From Rodentibacter caecimuris (lineage in GTDB: Bacteria; Pseudomonadota; Gammaproteobacteria; Enterobacterales; Pasteurellaceae): a DNA stretch of 63,080 nt. Position numbers and translations under genes: made by a program. Below the pieces are notes generated by a model that saw only the letters and a program-made list of their open reading frames with translations, searched no databases and was not told the origin of the DNA. Location: the NCBI GenBank assembly GCA_001998905.1, contig MLAA01000021.1, positions 1-63,080 of the forward strand, read 5' to 3'. Position 1 is the stretch's first letter; the number at the start of each line of letters is the position of its first letter. Positions 27,648-37,663 of this stretch are shown one piece after another.

Positions 27648-27903
27648 CTGTTTTCTTTTTCCTTTTTAAAAAATCTCTAAAAAATTTAATCCATAGTGTG
27701 GCTAATATTAGTAACCCGATAGGAACTGTAATATAGGAATATTGCCAAAAATTAATAAATAAACAGTTTTTTTCAGTCAATTCCCAAATATCTATACCTA
27801 ACTTTTGCGCATGATAATGTACACCGAATACTTCAATATAAATCGGGCAGGACATAAAAAATAGAATTAAAATGCTGTAGTAAATCGGGTGATTTAATTT
27901 CAT
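27634..27903 (-). CDS. Small two-helix membrane protein of unknown function
   Basis: I do not recognise a family. The 89-residue protein has two hydrophobic helices (about 7-27 and 51-71), an acidic/cysteine loop between them (TEKNCLFINFW), and a strongly basic cytoplasmic tail (FFRDFLKRKKKTDD). The tight packing supports a real gene: it begins 3 bases after the rpe stop and ends inside the gph start. I assign no function. Confidence 0.6.
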   Translation of the reverse strand: MKLNHPIYYSILILFFMSCPIYIEVFGVHYHAQKLGIDIWELTEKNCLFINFWQYSYITVPIGLLILATLWIKFFRDFLKRKKKTDDTI

Positions 27904-27906
27904 TAG

Positions 27907-28578
27907 TTACCTGATACTTGCTAATTGGCTACGCATTTGATTGATCACTGTATTGTAGTCTGGTTGATCAAAAATTGCCGATCCAGCAACAAAAGTATCA
28001 GCACCTGCTGCTGCAATCTCTGCGATATTGTTCACTTTCACCCCTCCGTCTACTTCTAAGCGAATATTAAAACCGCTTACATCAATGCGTTGGCGTACTT
28101 GTTTTAATTTATCCAATGTGGATGGAATAAAGGCTTGACCACCAAATCCAGGATTGACCGACATTAATAAAATTATATCCACTTTATCCATTACATAGTC
28201 TAAATAACTCAGTGAAGTTGCTGGATTAAATACTAAGCCTGCTTTACAGCCGCAATCACGGATAAGTTGCAATGTACGGTCAATATGTTCGCTGGCTTCT
28301 GGATGGAAAGTAATATAATTGGCACCGGCTTTAGCAAAATCTGGAATAATTCGATCAACCGGCTTTACCATTAGGTGGACGTCAATGGGTGCAATAATCC
28401 CATAATCCCGTAGTGCTTTACACACTTGTGGTCCAAAAGTTAAATTCGGCACATAATGATTATCCATCACATCAAAATGAATCAAATCGGCACCAGCGTT
28501 CAGTACCTTCTGTACATCTTCACCTAAACGTGCTAAATCAGCTGATAAAATAGATGGCGCAATAAGAAAAGGTTTCAT
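27907..28578 (-). CDS. rpe: Ribulose-phosphate 3-epimerase
   Basis: Rpe interconverts ribulose-5-phosphate and xylulose-5-phosphate in the pentose phosphate pathway. The 223-residue TIM barrel shows [16 protein letters not shown] at the start, [17 protein letters not shown] (metal and catalytic residues), [15 protein letters not shown] and [12 protein letters not shown]. It heads the rpe-gph-trpS string and lies 78 bases after citC. Confidence 0.97.
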   Translation of the reverse strand: MKPFLIAPSILSADLARLGEDVQKVLNAGADLIHFDVMDNHYVPNLTFGPQVCKALRDYGIIAPIDVHLMVKPVDRIIPDFAKAGANYITFHPEASEHIDRTLQLIRDCGCKAGLVFNPATSLSYLDYVMDKVDIILLMSVNPGFGGQAFIPSTLDKLKQVRQRIDVSGFNIRLEVDGGVKVNNIAEIAAAGADTFVAGSAIFDQPDYNTVINQMRSQLASIR

Positions 28579-28656
28579 ATTGGGATCTCCTTAAGTAAAA
28601 GTAGCACTAGTTTACTACGTTATATGCTGATTTTCCGTATTTTATTTACGCTAAAC

Positions 28657-29709
28657 TTAATAATGGACAACGTTTTCCGTATTTTGAATATTTTGGATGA
28701 TTGTTTTTGCTTCATCGCTTGTTAAAAATTGGTAAGTCGTAGCTGGAACAAGCTGTTTCACCCTTTCAAAATCCTTTAACTTAATAGCTTGGCGAACCTT
28801 AGAGGCGCTAATAATTTGCCCGTCAATGGTTCGTCGTTCAACTTCGATACATTCAATATCTTTTTCGGGTAATGTCGTTTGCATAATTTGATTATAAATA
28901 TGGGTAACTCGGCTGAAAGGTTCGCTTCCTACATAGCGGCGTTTTATCCCTAGTGCTTTGGCAATTTGGATAAATATTTGAAGATCAATTTTCGCATTAC
29001 TTTCAATAACCGCATCCTCGCTTTCTTGGAAATAGCTAGGGAAAGTATTTTGACTAATTATGTAAGAACCACTCTCATGACAAATAACGTTTGGTAAATG
29101 CGCTGTTCCTTTGATAACTAGTGCTTTTCGAGTATTAAAAGGAAATAGGCTTTGTTCTTCACTCACTATGAAGACATGAACTATATCGTTTTCCTGTGCA
29201 GCTTTTTCTATTAAGAATTGATGACCTAACGTGAAAGGGTTGCAATTCATTACCAAGGCGGCAATTTTTAAATTAGAGGAAATATTGACCGCACTTTGTA
29301 ATCTTTTCAAATAATGTTGGAAACCATTGCGGCGATTTTCCATAAAGGCGATTTGACGAGGGATTTGTGTAATTTCATAAAAACCTAGATCTTGAAAAAA
29401 TTTTGCTGAGTCCGCTTTGGTATATAGAAAAAGATGACTATGTCCCCGTTCCATTTGAATATTAATTAAATGGGTAATAATACGGTTCATCAATCCCTTT
29501 CCTTGATGCTCCTTTGCCACGGCTAGGCATCGCAATGTATTACCGAAACAACTTCCTGTAGCAATAATATCAGATTCTTGGTTGAAAACTGCACAAACAT
29601 AATCTAAATGTGGGTCTCTTCGGATTCCTTCTTGTTCTAATAATTGTTCTATCCTAGCAAGGCTTTTTTTATCATTCGGCGAGATTTTACCAATGGCGTA
29701 TTCTGTCAT
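28657..29709 (-). CDS. citC: [Citrate (pro-3S)-lyase] ligase CitC
   Basis: CitC acetylates the thiol of the citrate lyase prosthetic group to activate the enzyme. The 350-residue protein has an N-terminal GNAT-like domain (about 1-130, with VAKEHQGKGLMNRIITHL) and a C-terminal nucleotidyltransferase domain starting at CNPFTLGHQFLIEKAA, with later SASKVRQAI. The citDEF lyase genes are not adjacent in this window; the neighbours are dtd and rpe. An uptake signal lies at 29288-29296. Confidence 0.9.
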   Translation of the reverse strand: MTEYAIGKISPNDKKSLARIEQLLEQEGIRRDPHLDYVCAVFNQESDIIATGSCFGNTLRCLAVAKEHQGKGLMNRIITHLINIQMERGHSHLFLYTKADSAKFFQDLGFYEITQIPRQIAFMENRRNGFQHYLKRLQSAVNISSNLKIAALVMNCNPFTLGHQFLIEKAAQENDIVHVFIVSEEQSLFPFNTRKALVIKGTAHLPNVICHESGSYIISQNTFPSYFQESEDAVIESNAKIDLQIFIQIAKALGIKRRYVGSEPFSRVTHIYNQIMQTTLPEKDIECIEVERRTIDGQIISASKVRQAIKLKDFERVKQLVPATTYQFLTSDEAKTIIQNIQNTENVVHY

Positions 29710-29718
29710 GTTTTTATC

Positions 29719-30153
29719 CTATATATTTAGCCAAAATGTAACTGGACCGTCATTAGTTAGACTCACTTGCATATCTGCGCCAAATTGACCAGTTGCAACA
29801 GTTATCTTTTCACTACATTTTTTGACGAAATATTCATATAAACTTTTTGCTTGATCCGGTGCTGCACCTTTGGAGAAACTTGGACGCAGACCTTTTTGAG
29901 TGTCTGCTGCTAAAGTAAATTGTGAGACAATCAATAGTTCGCCAGCTATTTGTTGAACATTAAGATTCATCTTACCTTCTTCATCGTTAAATACGCGATA
30001 ATTTAAGACTTTTTCTGCTAATTTATTCGCTTTTTCCAACGAATCCTCTTTCTCTACCCCCAATAATACTAATAAGCCTTGTTTAATTTTGCCGATATTT
30101 TGGCCAGAAATGTTTACTTCTGCTTGCGTAACACGCTGAATTAACGCGATCAT
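29719..30153 (-). CDS. dtd: D-aminoacyl-tRNA deacylase Dtd
   Basis: Dtd removes D-amino acids and glycine mischarged on tRNA. Translation from ATG 30153 ([15 protein letters not shown]) gives 144 residues, the family's usual size; the extended frame runs antisense-like through yihY and is not family sequence. Signature motifs are SQFTLAAD and the C-terminal NDGPVTFWL containing the GP cis-peptide motif. The start codon overlaps the yihY stop (ATGA). Confidence 0.96.
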   Translation of the reverse strand: MIALIQRVTQAEVNISGQNIGKIKQGLLVLLGVEKEDSLEKANKLAEKVLNYRVFNDEEGKMNLNVQQIAGELLIVSQFTLAADTQKGLRPSFSKGAAPDQAKSLYEYFVKKCSEKITVATGQFGADMQVSLTNDGPVTFWLNI

Positions 30154-31001
30154 TCCAATGTCTCCGAGTTGAGTGAATTTTCTTGCTTCTCCGACTGCAT
30201 GCTTTCTACTCTGCTTTCTGATAATACTGCGGCTAACTGTGCACCGATAAGCACAACCGTCCAGCTTAGTTGGATCCATAACAGCATTATCGGTAGCGTT
30301 GCCATCGCACCATAAATCAGTTGGTAGGACGGAAAGGTATTAATGTACCAAGCAAAAGCTTGCTTACCTAAAGTAAAAAATACGGCAGCAATTAGTGCAC
30401 CAGCAGCCGAATGTTTAATGCTGACCTTTTTATTTGGCACAACCATATAAATCAGAGTAAAAATAAACCAAGTAGATAAAAAAGGCACAAAACCGAGCAA
30501 TTTTTGACCGAATGAAAGGGAAACTTGAGACTCGAATAATGTGGTAACGTAGGAGCTGGCAGCGATACTGGTTGCAATTAGGACAGGACCTAAGGTTAAT
30601 ATTAGCCAATAAATAGCAAAGGAAGTGAAAATTGGGCGAGAATCTGTACCTTGCCAAATACTATTTAATGTTCTATCAATAGAATTAATCAACATTAATG
30701 CAACCAAGATTAAACTGACAATACCGATAGCGCTCATTTGTTTAGTATTATCTACAAATTGGTCAATATAGAGCCCGACAGTATCACCAGCCGATGGGGC
30801 AAAATTAGTAAAAATAAATTCCTTTAGTGCATTGGTAAGCTCGTTAAAAACCGGAAAAGCGGAAAAAATTGAGAAAATGACCATAATAAGCGGTACGATA
30901 GCTAACATTGTGCTGTAAGTTAGCGAACCGGCCGCTTGGGTTAATTTGTTTTCGTTAAAACGTAGCCAAAATAAATGTAAAAATGATTTGAAGCTGATCA
31001 T
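30150..31001 (-). CDS. yihY: YihY/BrkB family inner membrane protein
   Basis: This 283-residue polytopic membrane protein belongs to the YihY (UPF0761, BrkB-like) family. I use ATG 31001, with GGAG seven bases upstream. The segment [22 protein letters not shown] near residues 20-41 is the family signature, followed by about five more hydrophobic helices and a polar tail. Its function is unproven; despite an old name it is not ribonuclease BN. It overlaps ychJ and dtd by ATGA junctions. Confidence 0.9.
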   Translation of the reverse strand: MISFKSFLHLFWLRFNENKLTQAAGSLTYSTMLAIVPLIMVIFSIFSAFPVFNELTNALKEFIFTNFAPSAGDTVGLYIDQFVDNTKQMSAIGIVSLILVALMLINSIDRTLNSIWQGTDSRPIFTSFAIYWLILTLGPVLIATSIAASSYVTTLFESQVSLSFGQKLLGFVPFLSTWFIFTLIYMVVPNKKVSIKHSAAGALIAAVFFTLGKQAFAWYINTFPSYQLIYGAMATLPIMLLWIQLSWTVVLIGAQLAAVLSESRVESMQSEKQENSLNSETLE

Positions 31002-31474
31002 AAAAATTCTCCACAGCAATGCTTAAATTTTTTTCCTGAACCACATAAACAAGGCTGTTTATTGGTTGGTAGGGGAACAGTAGGATCAATAAAATACCAA
31101 CGTTGGGCTATTTTCACGAAAATAGAACGTTCATGATGAATTTGTGGCCTCTCATCTGTGCCGAAAAATGCTTTAAATTCGACTGCACTTTGTGTACGGC
31201 TTAAAGTTTCTTGATTGAGGATTTGTAATTTGAGCCAGTTAGTACTATTAGCCCAATTTTGTAAGGCGGATTTATCCAATAGTGATTGTTGTGCTGGCAC
31301 AGTAGTTTCAATAATATAAGTGGTATTTCTCAATGCATAAGCACTATAACGTGAACGCATTAATTGTTCAGCCGACAAGGGATAGTTGATATATTGATGA
31401 AATTTTCCGCAACAATGTTCATAAGGTTGTTCGGATTGACAGGGGCATAAAAGTGCGGTTGATTTTTGAGTCAT
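30998..31474 (-). CDS. ychJ: YchJ family SEC-C zinc-binding protein
   Basis: This 158-residue protein (UPF0225) has two SEC-C type metal sites: [14 protein letters not shown] near residues 9-22 and [14 protein letters not shown] near 142-155. An NTF2-like domain lies between them ([18 protein letters not shown]). The function of the family is unknown. It overlaps yiiM by an ATGA junction, and an uptake signal lies in its first codons (31451-31459). Confidence 0.9.
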   Translation of the reverse strand: MTQKSTALLCPCQSEQPYEHCCGKFHQYINYPLSAEQLMRSRYSAYALRNTTYIIETTVPAQQSLLDKSALQNWANSTNWLKLQILNQETLSRTQSAVEFKAFFGTDERPQIHHERSIFVKIAQRWYFIDPTVPLPTNKQPCLCGSGKKFKHCCGEFL

Positions 31475-32142
31475 TTTGGAGCCTTATTGGAGAGTTTAGC
31501 GCGTTGAGCCTGTAATGAGCGCTTAAATGCTTCGGCTAAAGCTTTGCAAGCTAATGCCGATTCCAATTCCTCTGCTGAGTTTGGTGTAGATAGTAATTTA
31601 TTTAAATATCGTACAGTTAAATTCGGGTAGGGGCGTTTTTTTAATAGGATATAATCACCAGTTTGAATTTTTCCCTCTTGTAATACCCGTACATACCAAC
31701 CTGACCAACCGGATTGAAAAATCGTCTTTTGGGTATCGGGCAGTTCCGTATTTTTAGAAAGCCGTTCGCAAGGTTTTCTCGGTTGGGAGACTTCGACGAC
31801 ACAGCTACCAATCTGGTATTGATCACCGATACAAATATTCTCTTCGTTTAATTTTGATACGACGAAGTTCTCACCGTAAACAGCAGTGTCTTGGTAACTA
31901 AAATTTGAATCTAATAATAGATTTAATTGTTGAAAACCGTTTTCCGACATGAAGAATAAGGCTTTATCTATACCGCCATGATGGGCTTTTAAGCCGACAT
32001 CATTTCCTTCTGCGCCGAAAGTATGGATATTCACGGCTTCAACCGGTTGTTTACGAATTGCTGTTTCATATAAACTCCCGTCAGAAAACCGGAGTGTTTG
32101 CACACCGCCTATTTTTATGACTAGAATTTTTCCCTGCGCCAT
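31471..32142 (-). CDS. yiiM: MOSC domain protein YiiM
   Basis: YiiM-type MOSC proteins reduce N-hydroxylated bases such as 6-hydroxylaminopurine using molybdenum cofactor. The 223-residue protein shows [16 protein letters not shown] near residue 51-66, the conserved cysteine in [15 protein letters not shown] (expected Mo ligand) and the YiiM C-terminal helix bundle. It is first in a chain of ATGA-coupled genes, yiiM-ychJ-yihY-dtd. Confidence 0.88.
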   Translation of the reverse strand: MAQGKILVIKIGGVQTLRFSDGSLYETAIRKQPVEAVNIHTFGAEGNDVGLKAHHGGIDKALFFMSENGFQQLNLLLDSNFSYQDTAVYGENFVVSKLNEENICIGDQYQIGSCVVEVSQPRKPCERLSKNTELPDTQKTIFQSGWSGWYVRVLQEGKIQTGDYILLKKRPYPNLTVRYLNKLLSTPNSAEELESALACKALAEAFKRSLQAQRAKLSNKAPK

Positions 32143-32318
32143 ACTCCCTCCTTATAAATACGCATTATACACAAAATACTTTGTTTTTTGACCGCACTTT
32201 ATACCTTAGTTGCCGGATGTGTTGAATTAGCGGTAACTCTTGATTTTTGTTAATGAAACTTACAATAAAGAGGCATATAATGGCAAACATTTATTCCAAG
32301 ATAAAATAGGAACTTTAT

Positions 32319-33818
32319 ATGTACTATTCGTTAGCTCGAACAACAAAAAATCAGACTCTTGGTATTACGGCAAAAATGGCGAATCGTCATGGATTAATTG
32401 CCGGTGCAACTGGTACGGGAAAAACCGTAACATTACGAAAAATGGCAGAGGCCTTTAGTGATGATGGGGTACCGGTATTCTTAGTGGATGTTAAAGGTGA
32501 TCTTTCCGGGTTAGTTAATTCTGGACAAATGCAAGGTAAAATTGCTGAACGTATTGAGCAATTTGAATTAGGTGGAGAAAATTATCTAAGCGGTTATCCT
32601 GTGTCTTTTTGGGATATTTTTGGTGAAACGGGCATTCCGTTGCGCACGACTATTTCCGAAATGGGGCCTTTGTTATTGTCCCGCCTGTTAAATTTGAATG
32701 CGACTCAGGAAGGTTTATTAAATTTGATTTTCCGAGTAGCGGATGATAAAGGATTATTGCTGATTGATTTAAAAGATCTACGGGCAATGTTGAAATATGT
32801 AGCGGAAAATGCCAAAACATTCCAAGTTGAATACGGTAATGTATCGGCGGCAAGTGTGGGGGCTATTCAACGAGCATTATTAACGCTAGAAAATGAGGGG
32901 GCGACAAATTTATTTGGCGAGCCGTCATTAAATTTGGAAGATTGGTTGCAGACCAGAGACGGACGTGGAGTGATAAATGTTCTCAATTCTGAAAAACTGA
33001 TTAATTCCCCAAAAATGTATAGTGCTTTTTTACTTTGGCTGATGTCCGAATTGTTTGAAACATTACCAGAAGTGGGGGATCCAGATAAACCGAAGTTTGT
33101 GATGTTTTTTGATGAAGCCCATTTATTATTTGATGGCGCACCGGCGGTATTGGTGGATAAAGTCGAACAGGTGGTGCGTTTAATTCGTTCAAAAGGGGTG
33201 GGTATTTATTTTGTTACGCAAAACCCACTAGATTTACCAGATACTGTGTTAGGGCAATTAGGGAACCGCGTGCAGCACGCCTTACGGGCGTTTACGCCAA
33301 GAGATCAAAAAGCAGTTAAGTCTGCTGCAGATACTTTTCGTTCCAATCCAAATGTGAATGTTGTCGAAGCGATTTCAACTTTGGGAGTTGGGCAGGCTTT
33401 AGTTTCATTTTTGGATGAAAAAGGCATGCCAACACCAGTCGAAATCGCTTATATTTATCCACCGAAAAGCCAGCTTTCCCCGCTTTCTAATGAACAACGT
33501 CAACATTGGGTGAAAGATGATGAACTATACGGTTTCTATAAAAATTATGTTGATAATGAATCTGCTTTTGAGATGTTAAATGCGCAAGCTGATCTTGCTG
33601 CAGTGGCACAAAAGCAGACAGAACAAGCGCAAGCGGAAGAAGACGCCGGTATTTTCGGTAGTCTAAGCCGTATGATTTTTGGCACTAAAAAACGCGGAGA
33701 TAAATTAACGCCAACCGAACAAATGGTGAATAGTGTCGCCAAATCTGTTGGACGCAATATTCGTAATGAAGTTACTAAGCAAATAATGCGCGGTATTTTA
33801 GGTGCATTGAAAAAATAA
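32319..33818 (+). CDS. yjgR: HerA-like ATPase YjgR (DUF853)
   Basis: This 499-residue P-loop ATPase belongs to the DUF853/HerA-FtsK group. It has Walker [11 protein letters not shown] near residue 29-37, VDVKGDLSG, the Walker B-like FFDEAHLLF and the [12 protein letters not shown] sensor region. The C-terminal helical tail is glycine/lysine rich. The start at ATG 32319 is backed by AGGA upstream and by similarity to YjgR at [16 protein letters not shown]. Its cellular role is not established. Confidence 0.88.
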   Translation: MYYSLARTTKNQTLGITAKMANRHGLIAGATGTGKTVTLRKMAEAFSDDGVPVFLVDVKGDLSGLVNSGQMQGKIAERIEQFELGGENYLSGYPVSFWDIFGETGIPLRTTISEMGPLLLSRLLNLNATQEGLLNLIFRVADDKGLLLIDLKDLRAMLKYVAENAKTFQVEYGNVSAASVGAIQRALLTLENEGATNLFGEPSLNLEDWLQTRDGRGVINVLNSEKLINSPKMYSAFLLWLMSELFETLPEVGDPDKPKFVMFFDEAHLLFDGAPAVLVDKVEQVVRLIRSKGVGIYFVTQNPLDLPDTVLGQLGNRVQHALRAFTPRDQKAVKSAADTFRSNPNVNVVEAISTLGVGQALVSFLDEKGMPTPVEIAYIYPPKSQLSPLSNEQRQHWVKDDELYGFYKNYVDNESAFEMLNAQADLAAVAQKQTEQAQAEEDAGIFGSLSRMIFGTKKRGDKLTPTEQMVNSVAKSVGRNIRNEVTKQIMRGILGALKK

Positions 33819-33828
33819 GGAGAACGTT

Positions 33829-34587
33829 ATGTCAGAAGTATTTCATTTAGGGTTAACCAAAGCGATGTTAAAAGGCGCAACCATTGCAATTATTCCGGGT
33901 GATCCTGCTCGCAGTGAACGTATCGCCAGACAAATGGAAAATCCAAGCTTTTTGACTAGTACTAGAGAGTATAATTCTTGGTTAGGGTATGTGGATAATC
34001 AACCAGTCGTAGTCTGTTCTACTGGTATTGGTGGCCCTTCAACTTCTATTTGTGTGGAGGAATTAGCACAGCTTGGCGTGCGTACTTTTATCCGAATTGG
34101 TACCACAGGGGCAATTCAACCGCATATCAATGTAGGCGATATTTTGATTACGACCGGAGCAGTTAGACTTGATGGTGCGAGTCGTCATTTTGCGCCATTA
34201 GAATATCCTGCCGTGGCAGATTTTGAATGTACCACAGCGTTATTTAATGCAGCAAAAAATAAAGGCATTACACCTTATGTCGGTATTACCGCTTCTTCTG
34301 ATACTTTCTATCCGGGGCAAGAGCGTTATGATACGTATAGCGGTAAAGTACATAAAGAGTACCAAGGTTCATTAAAACAATGGCAAGATCTAAATGTAAT
34401 GAACTATGAAATGGAATCGGCAACATTATTTACAATGTGTAATGCATTAGGCTTACGCTCCGGTATGGTTGCTGGCGTGATTGTCAATCGAACTCAGCAG
34501 GAAATTCCGAATGAAGAAGCAGCAAAAAATACCGAACACAGAGCAATTTCCGTTGTCGTGGAAGCCGTTCGCTTATTGAGCCAATAA
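33829..34587 (+). CDS. udp: Uridine phosphorylase
   Basis: Udp splits uridine with phosphate to uracil and ribose-1-phosphate in pyrimidine salvage. The 252-residue protein carries [13 protein letters not shown] near residue 21-33, the phosphate-site [10 protein letters not shown], the family signature [16 protein letters not shown], and [12 protein letters not shown] for ribose binding. It starts 10 bases after yjgR. Together with carA downstream, this stretch is rich in pyrimidine functions. Confidence 0.96.
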   Translation: MSEVFHLGLTKAMLKGATIAIIPGDPARSERIARQMENPSFLTSTREYNSWLGYVDNQPVVVCSTGIGGPSTSICVEELAQLGVRTFIRIGTTGAIQPHINVGDILITTGAVRLDGASRHFAPLEYPAVADFECTTALFNAAKNKGITPYVGITASSDTFYPGQERYDTYSGKVHKEYQGSLKQWQDLNVMNYEMESATLFTMCNALGLRSGMVAGVIVNRTQQEIPNEEAAKNTEHRAISVVVEAVRLLSQ

Positions 34588-34605
34588 TTTTTATTGAGCA
34601 TATCT

Positions 34606-34637
34606 GGCCCTGTTTGCTGACGGGGCTAGTTTTTAAT
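34606..34637 (+). terminator. Terminator after udp
   Basis: GGCCCTG (34606-34612) pairs with CGGGGCT (34621-34627), allowing G-U pairs, over an 8-base loop. It is followed by AGTTTTTAA. Confidence 0.7.
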
Positions 34638-34708
34638 TTCCCGTCTTTCCTCCTTTTCTTCAAAAATATTTTTCTAGTCTTGCAATAATTGAATTTTTAT
34701 GCAGAATA

Positions 34709-34746
34709 GTGGAATATTAATTCATTTTAATGATTTTTTATACACT
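34709..34746 (+). promoter_or_regulatory. Tandem ArgR-type boxes upstream of carA
   Basis: GTGGAATATTAATTCATT (34709-34726) and AATGATTTTTTATACACT (34729-34746) each match 13 of 18 positions of the ARG box consensus AATGAATAATTATTCATT, counted by eye. They are separated by 2 bases, close to the 2-3 base spacing of E. coli ARG box pairs. They overlap the predicted carA promoter, as expected for repression by arginine and ArgR. Confidence 0.55.
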
Positions 34747-34774
34747 TGCTAGAATACTCATTTTCCTTTAAACT
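34746..34774 (+). promoter_or_regulatory. Predicted carA promoters
   Basis: An extended -10 TGCTAGAAT (34747-34755) begins right at the end of the second ARG-type box. A second possibility is TTGCTA (34746-34751) with TAAACT (34769-34774), 17 bases apart. Either gives a leader of about 150-170 bases before the carA ATG. Confidence 0.45.
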
Positions 34775-34855
34775 TCACAAGCTTTACGATATTAGATGAA
34801 ATTTAGTCAAAGAGCGGTCAAATTTCGAAGACTTTTGATATCAGTAAAGTTTACT

Positions 34856-34879
34856 GGAAAGGTAAAAGATAACCTTTCC
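34856..34879 (+). promoter_or_regulatory. Perfect hairpin in carA leader
   Basis: GGAAAGGT (34856-34863) pairs fully with ACCTTTCC (34872-34879) over an 8-base loop, about 50 bases before the carA start. No T-run follows, so it is not a simple terminator. It is followed by the short palindrome CCATTATGG (34881-34889). Confidence 0.5.
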
Positions 34880-34931
34880 TCCATTATGGTTAATGAGCAT
34901 TCGTAAGTGTTCGACCAACAAGGAGTATTTT

Positions 34932-36083
34932 ATGTCTGAACCGGCAATTTTAGTATTGGCCGACGGCTCGGTGTTTCATGGTGTATCTATCGGTGCTAGT
35001 GGCCATTCCATCGGCGAAGTGGTATTTAATACCGCGATGACCGGCTATCAAGAAATTCTAACCGACCCTTCTTATTTTCAACAAATTGTTACCCTAACTT
35101 ACCCTCATATTGGCAATACCGGCACAAATAATGAAGATTTTGAGAGCAATAGCGTTTATGCATCCGGTCTTATTATTCGAGATTTGCCGATACTACATAG
35201 TAATTTCCGTTCTGAACAAGGGTTAGGCGATTATCTAAAACAACATAATATTGTGGCTATTGCTGATATAGATACACGTCGTTTAACGCGAATACTCAGA
35301 GATAAAGGTGCGCAGGCCGGTTGTATTTTAGTCGGTAATGACGAAGCTAAAGCATTGGAACTAGCCAAAAGTTTTGGCTCAATGGCAGGTAAAGATTTAG
35401 CTAAAAAAGTAACTTGTAATGAACTTTATCAGTGGACGGAAGGTGAATGGCATTTACCAGTCAGTAATAATGGTAAAGCGTTCAATGAACAAACGAATCC
35501 TGAATTTCATATTGTTGCTTACGACTTCGGCGTAAAACGTAATATTTTGAGAATGTTAGCAGAGCGGGGCTGTCGTATTACCGTTGTACCAGCGATGACC
35601 TCGGCTCAAGTCGTATTAGCACTAAATCCAGACGGAATTTTCCTTTCTAATGGACCGGGAGATCCTGAGCCGTGCGATTATGCGATTGAGGCTATTAAAA
35701 CCTTATTATCTACCAAAAAACCGCTGTTTGGCATTTGTTTAGGACATCAACTACTTGGCTTGGCAGTCGGTGGGCAAACCAAAAAAATGGTATTCGGGCA
35801 TCATGGGGCGAATCATCCAGTGCAAGATCTTGATAGTAATAAAGTATTGATTACCAGCCAAAATCATGGTTTTGAAGTAGACGAAGCCAGCTTACCGGAA
35901 AATGTGCGTGTAACCCACCGCTCATTATTTGACAACTCGGTTCAAGGCATTGAGTTAACCGAGCAATCAGCATTTTCGTTCCAAGGTCATCCCGAAGCTA
36001 GCCCGGGTCCAAATGATGTAGCGTATTTGTTTGATAGATTTATTGACGAATTGAGAAAATCGAAAAGTAATCTTTCTCAATAA
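34932..36083 (+). CDS. carA: Carbamoyl-phosphate synthase small (glutaminase) subunit
   Basis: CarA hydrolyses glutamine and channels ammonia to CarB for carbamoyl phosphate, shared by arginine and pyrimidine synthesis. I use ATG 34932 ([17 protein letters not shown]), with AAGGAG upstream, giving 383 residues; the longer frame is leader sequence. The class I glutamine amidotransferase triad is visible: cysteine in [11 protein letters not shown], and histidine and glutamate in [11 protein letters not shown]. carB is 2 kb away, separated by two unrelated genes and gene debris. Confidence 0.97.
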   Translation: MSEPAILVLADGSVFHGVSIGASGHSIGEVVFNTAMTGYQEILTDPSYFQQIVTLTYPHIGNTGTNNEDFESNSVYASGLIIRDLPILHSNFRSEQGLGDYLKQHNIVAIADIDTRRLTRILRDKGAQAGCILVGNDEAKALELAKSFGSMAGKDLAKKVTCNELYQWTEGEWHLPVSNNGKAFNEQTNPEFHIVAYDFGVKRNILRMLAERGCRITVVPAMTSAQVVLALNPDGIFLSNGPGDPEPCDYAIEAIKTLLSTKKPLFGICLGHQLLGLAVGGQTKKMVFGHHGANHPVQDLDSNKVLITSQNHGFEVDEASLPENVRVTHRSLFDNSVQGIELTEQSAFSFQGHPEASPGPNDVAYLFDRFIDELRKSKSNLSQ

Positions 36084-36144
36084 TGTAATAAAAGTGCGGT
36101 CATTTTTGCCTTAGCGTTTGAGCTAATGGCAACATGGAGGCAAT

Positions 36145-36735
36145 ATGAATATTTACTGCTTACTATTTGATGATTATGAAACCCTTGATTTAATGGGGCC
36201 GATTGAATTTTTATTTCGTTTGCCTGAAGCAAATTTGCACTATATTTCAATAGCTGGTGGTTTGGTAAAAAGTCGCCAAGGATTTTTTACTAAAACAACC
36301 AAGATAGAATATTTACCCGGAAATAGTATTTTAGTTGTGCCGGGAGGTTTGGGTATTCGTTTATTGGTTGATGATCAAATTTTTTTAGAATGGTTAACAA
36401 AATTAGTTGATTGTTCACAATTTTGCTTAAGTATTTGCACTGGTTCTGCATTAGTTGCGGCAACATCAAGGTTAAATGAGAGAATGGCAACATCCAATAA
36501 ATCTGCATTTAACTGGGTGCAGCAAATTAATTCAGCAGTAAATTGGAGAAAAGTTGCCCGTTGGGTAAAAGACGGTAAATTTTATACATCTTCAGGAGTT
36601 TCAGCAGGAATGGATATGACACTTGGTTTTATCTGTGATTTGTACGGAGAACTACTGGCGGAACAAATTGCGACGCATGCTGAATACATTTGGAATCGAG
36701 ATCCAAATAAAGACGAGTTTGCGAAACTTTTATGA
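36145..36735 (+). CDS. DJ-1/PfpI family protein
   Basis: This 196-residue protein has the DJ-1/PfpI flavodoxin-like fold: MNIYCLLFDDYETLDLMGP at the start, VVPGGLGIR, and the nucleophile elbow SICTGSALVAA with the cysteine near residue 99. A downstream GVSAGMDMTLGFICDLYG matches the amidase-like domain found in AraC-type GlxA regulators and isonitrile hydratases, here without a DNA-binding domain. The substrate is unknown. Confidence 0.8.
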   Translation: MNIYCLLFDDYETLDLMGPIEFLFRLPEANLHYISIAGGLVKSRQGFFTKTTKIEYLPGNSILVVPGGLGIRLLVDDQIFLEWLTKLVDCSQFCLSICTGSALVAATSRLNERMATSNKSAFNWVQQINSAVNWRKVARWVKDGKFYTSSGVSAGMDMTLGFICDLYGELLAEQIATHAEYIWNRDPNKDEFAKLL

Positions 36736-36786
36736 ATAGATCGGCAGTAAGATAGTAAGAATGTTTGGAAAGTTGTGAGGATAATA

Positions 36787-37632
36787 ATGCGTCATTACCC
36801 TTTTAAGCTAGTCAATGTGTTTGCTGAAACGCAGTTTGGTGGTAATCCATTGGTTGTTTTTCCACAAGCAGATGGCTTAAGTGATGAGGAAATGCAACAA
36901 ATTGCGAAACAATTTAATTTAAGCGAAGCGGTATTTGCTTTTTCTTCAGACCAAAGTGCGGTTGCAAATTTACGTATTTTTACCCCGCACAGAGAACTTC
37001 TTTTTGCAGGACATCCAACACTAGGTGCAGCTTTTGTATTACAGAAACTGCACAATCTACCGAAACAATTTGTACTGAATACACAGGCTAAAGTAGTCGG
37101 ATTGTCGGGAAAAGAGGCAAAAATGGAATTAGCGATACAGGGCTATGATATTCAAAAAAGCCTTGCAAACCCTCATCAACTTGCTCAAATAACGGGATTA
37201 AATGAGCAACAAATTTCTGATACTGCATATTGGCTTGATAGTGGTTCACCTCATCTTCTTTTGCAGGTGCTGGAATATGCTGGGCTTGAGAATGTGAAAA
37301 TTGATCCCTGTCTATTGAATCAAATTTGTCAGATTGATGAGCAAAAACGTTCTGCAATTTATATATGGTATGAGGAAAACGAGAATATTTATTCCCGTTT
37401 TTTCTATGCTAATAAAACGGTGGTTCAGGAAGATAGTGGCACAGGCTCTGCCTGTGCAAATCTTGGTGCATATTTCCTATCCCAGCGTAAGTACCCTCTT
37501 TCTCGCCTCATACACCAAGGGGATCTAATGTGCAGACCGAATAGGTTACATCTTAAACTCGATGAAAATCAATTTATTTATATCGGTGGCAATGTGATTG
37601 AAATTGGCGAAGGCATATTTAAATTGGTGTAG
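36787..37632 (+). CDS. PhzF family isomerase/epimerase
   Basis: This 281-residue protein has the PhzF (diaminopimelate-epimerase-like) fold. It starts MRHYPFKLVNVFAETQFGGNPLVVF, with ATG 36787 preceded by GAGG. Further motifs are SEAVFAF, LRIFTPHRELLFAGHPTLGAAF, and QEDSGTGSACANLGAY near the C-terminus. The glutamate in SEAVF is the catalytic residue known from PhzF. No phenazine genes are nearby, so the name indicates fold only. Confidence 0.82.
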   Translation: MRHYPFKLVNVFAETQFGGNPLVVFPQADGLSDEEMQQIAKQFNLSEAVFAFSSDQSAVANLRIFTPHRELLFAGHPTLGAAFVLQKLHNLPKQFVLNTQAKVVGLSGKEAKMELAIQGYDIQKSLANPHQLAQITGLNEQQISDTAYWLDSGSPHLLLQVLEYAGLENVKIDPCLLNQICQIDEQKRSAIYIWYEENENIYSRFFYANKTVVQEDSGTGSACANLGAYFLSQRKYPLSRLIHQGDLMCRPNRLHLKLDENQFIYIGGNVIEIGEGIFKLV

Positions 37633-37663
37633 TGAGAGGTAACTACAGTGAGAAATTTTTATA

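Noticed and set aside
32240-32458. 72-codon frame upstream of yjgR
   Set aside because: It runs into yjgR in another frame, has no family similarity, and yjgR has a good ribosome site at 32319.
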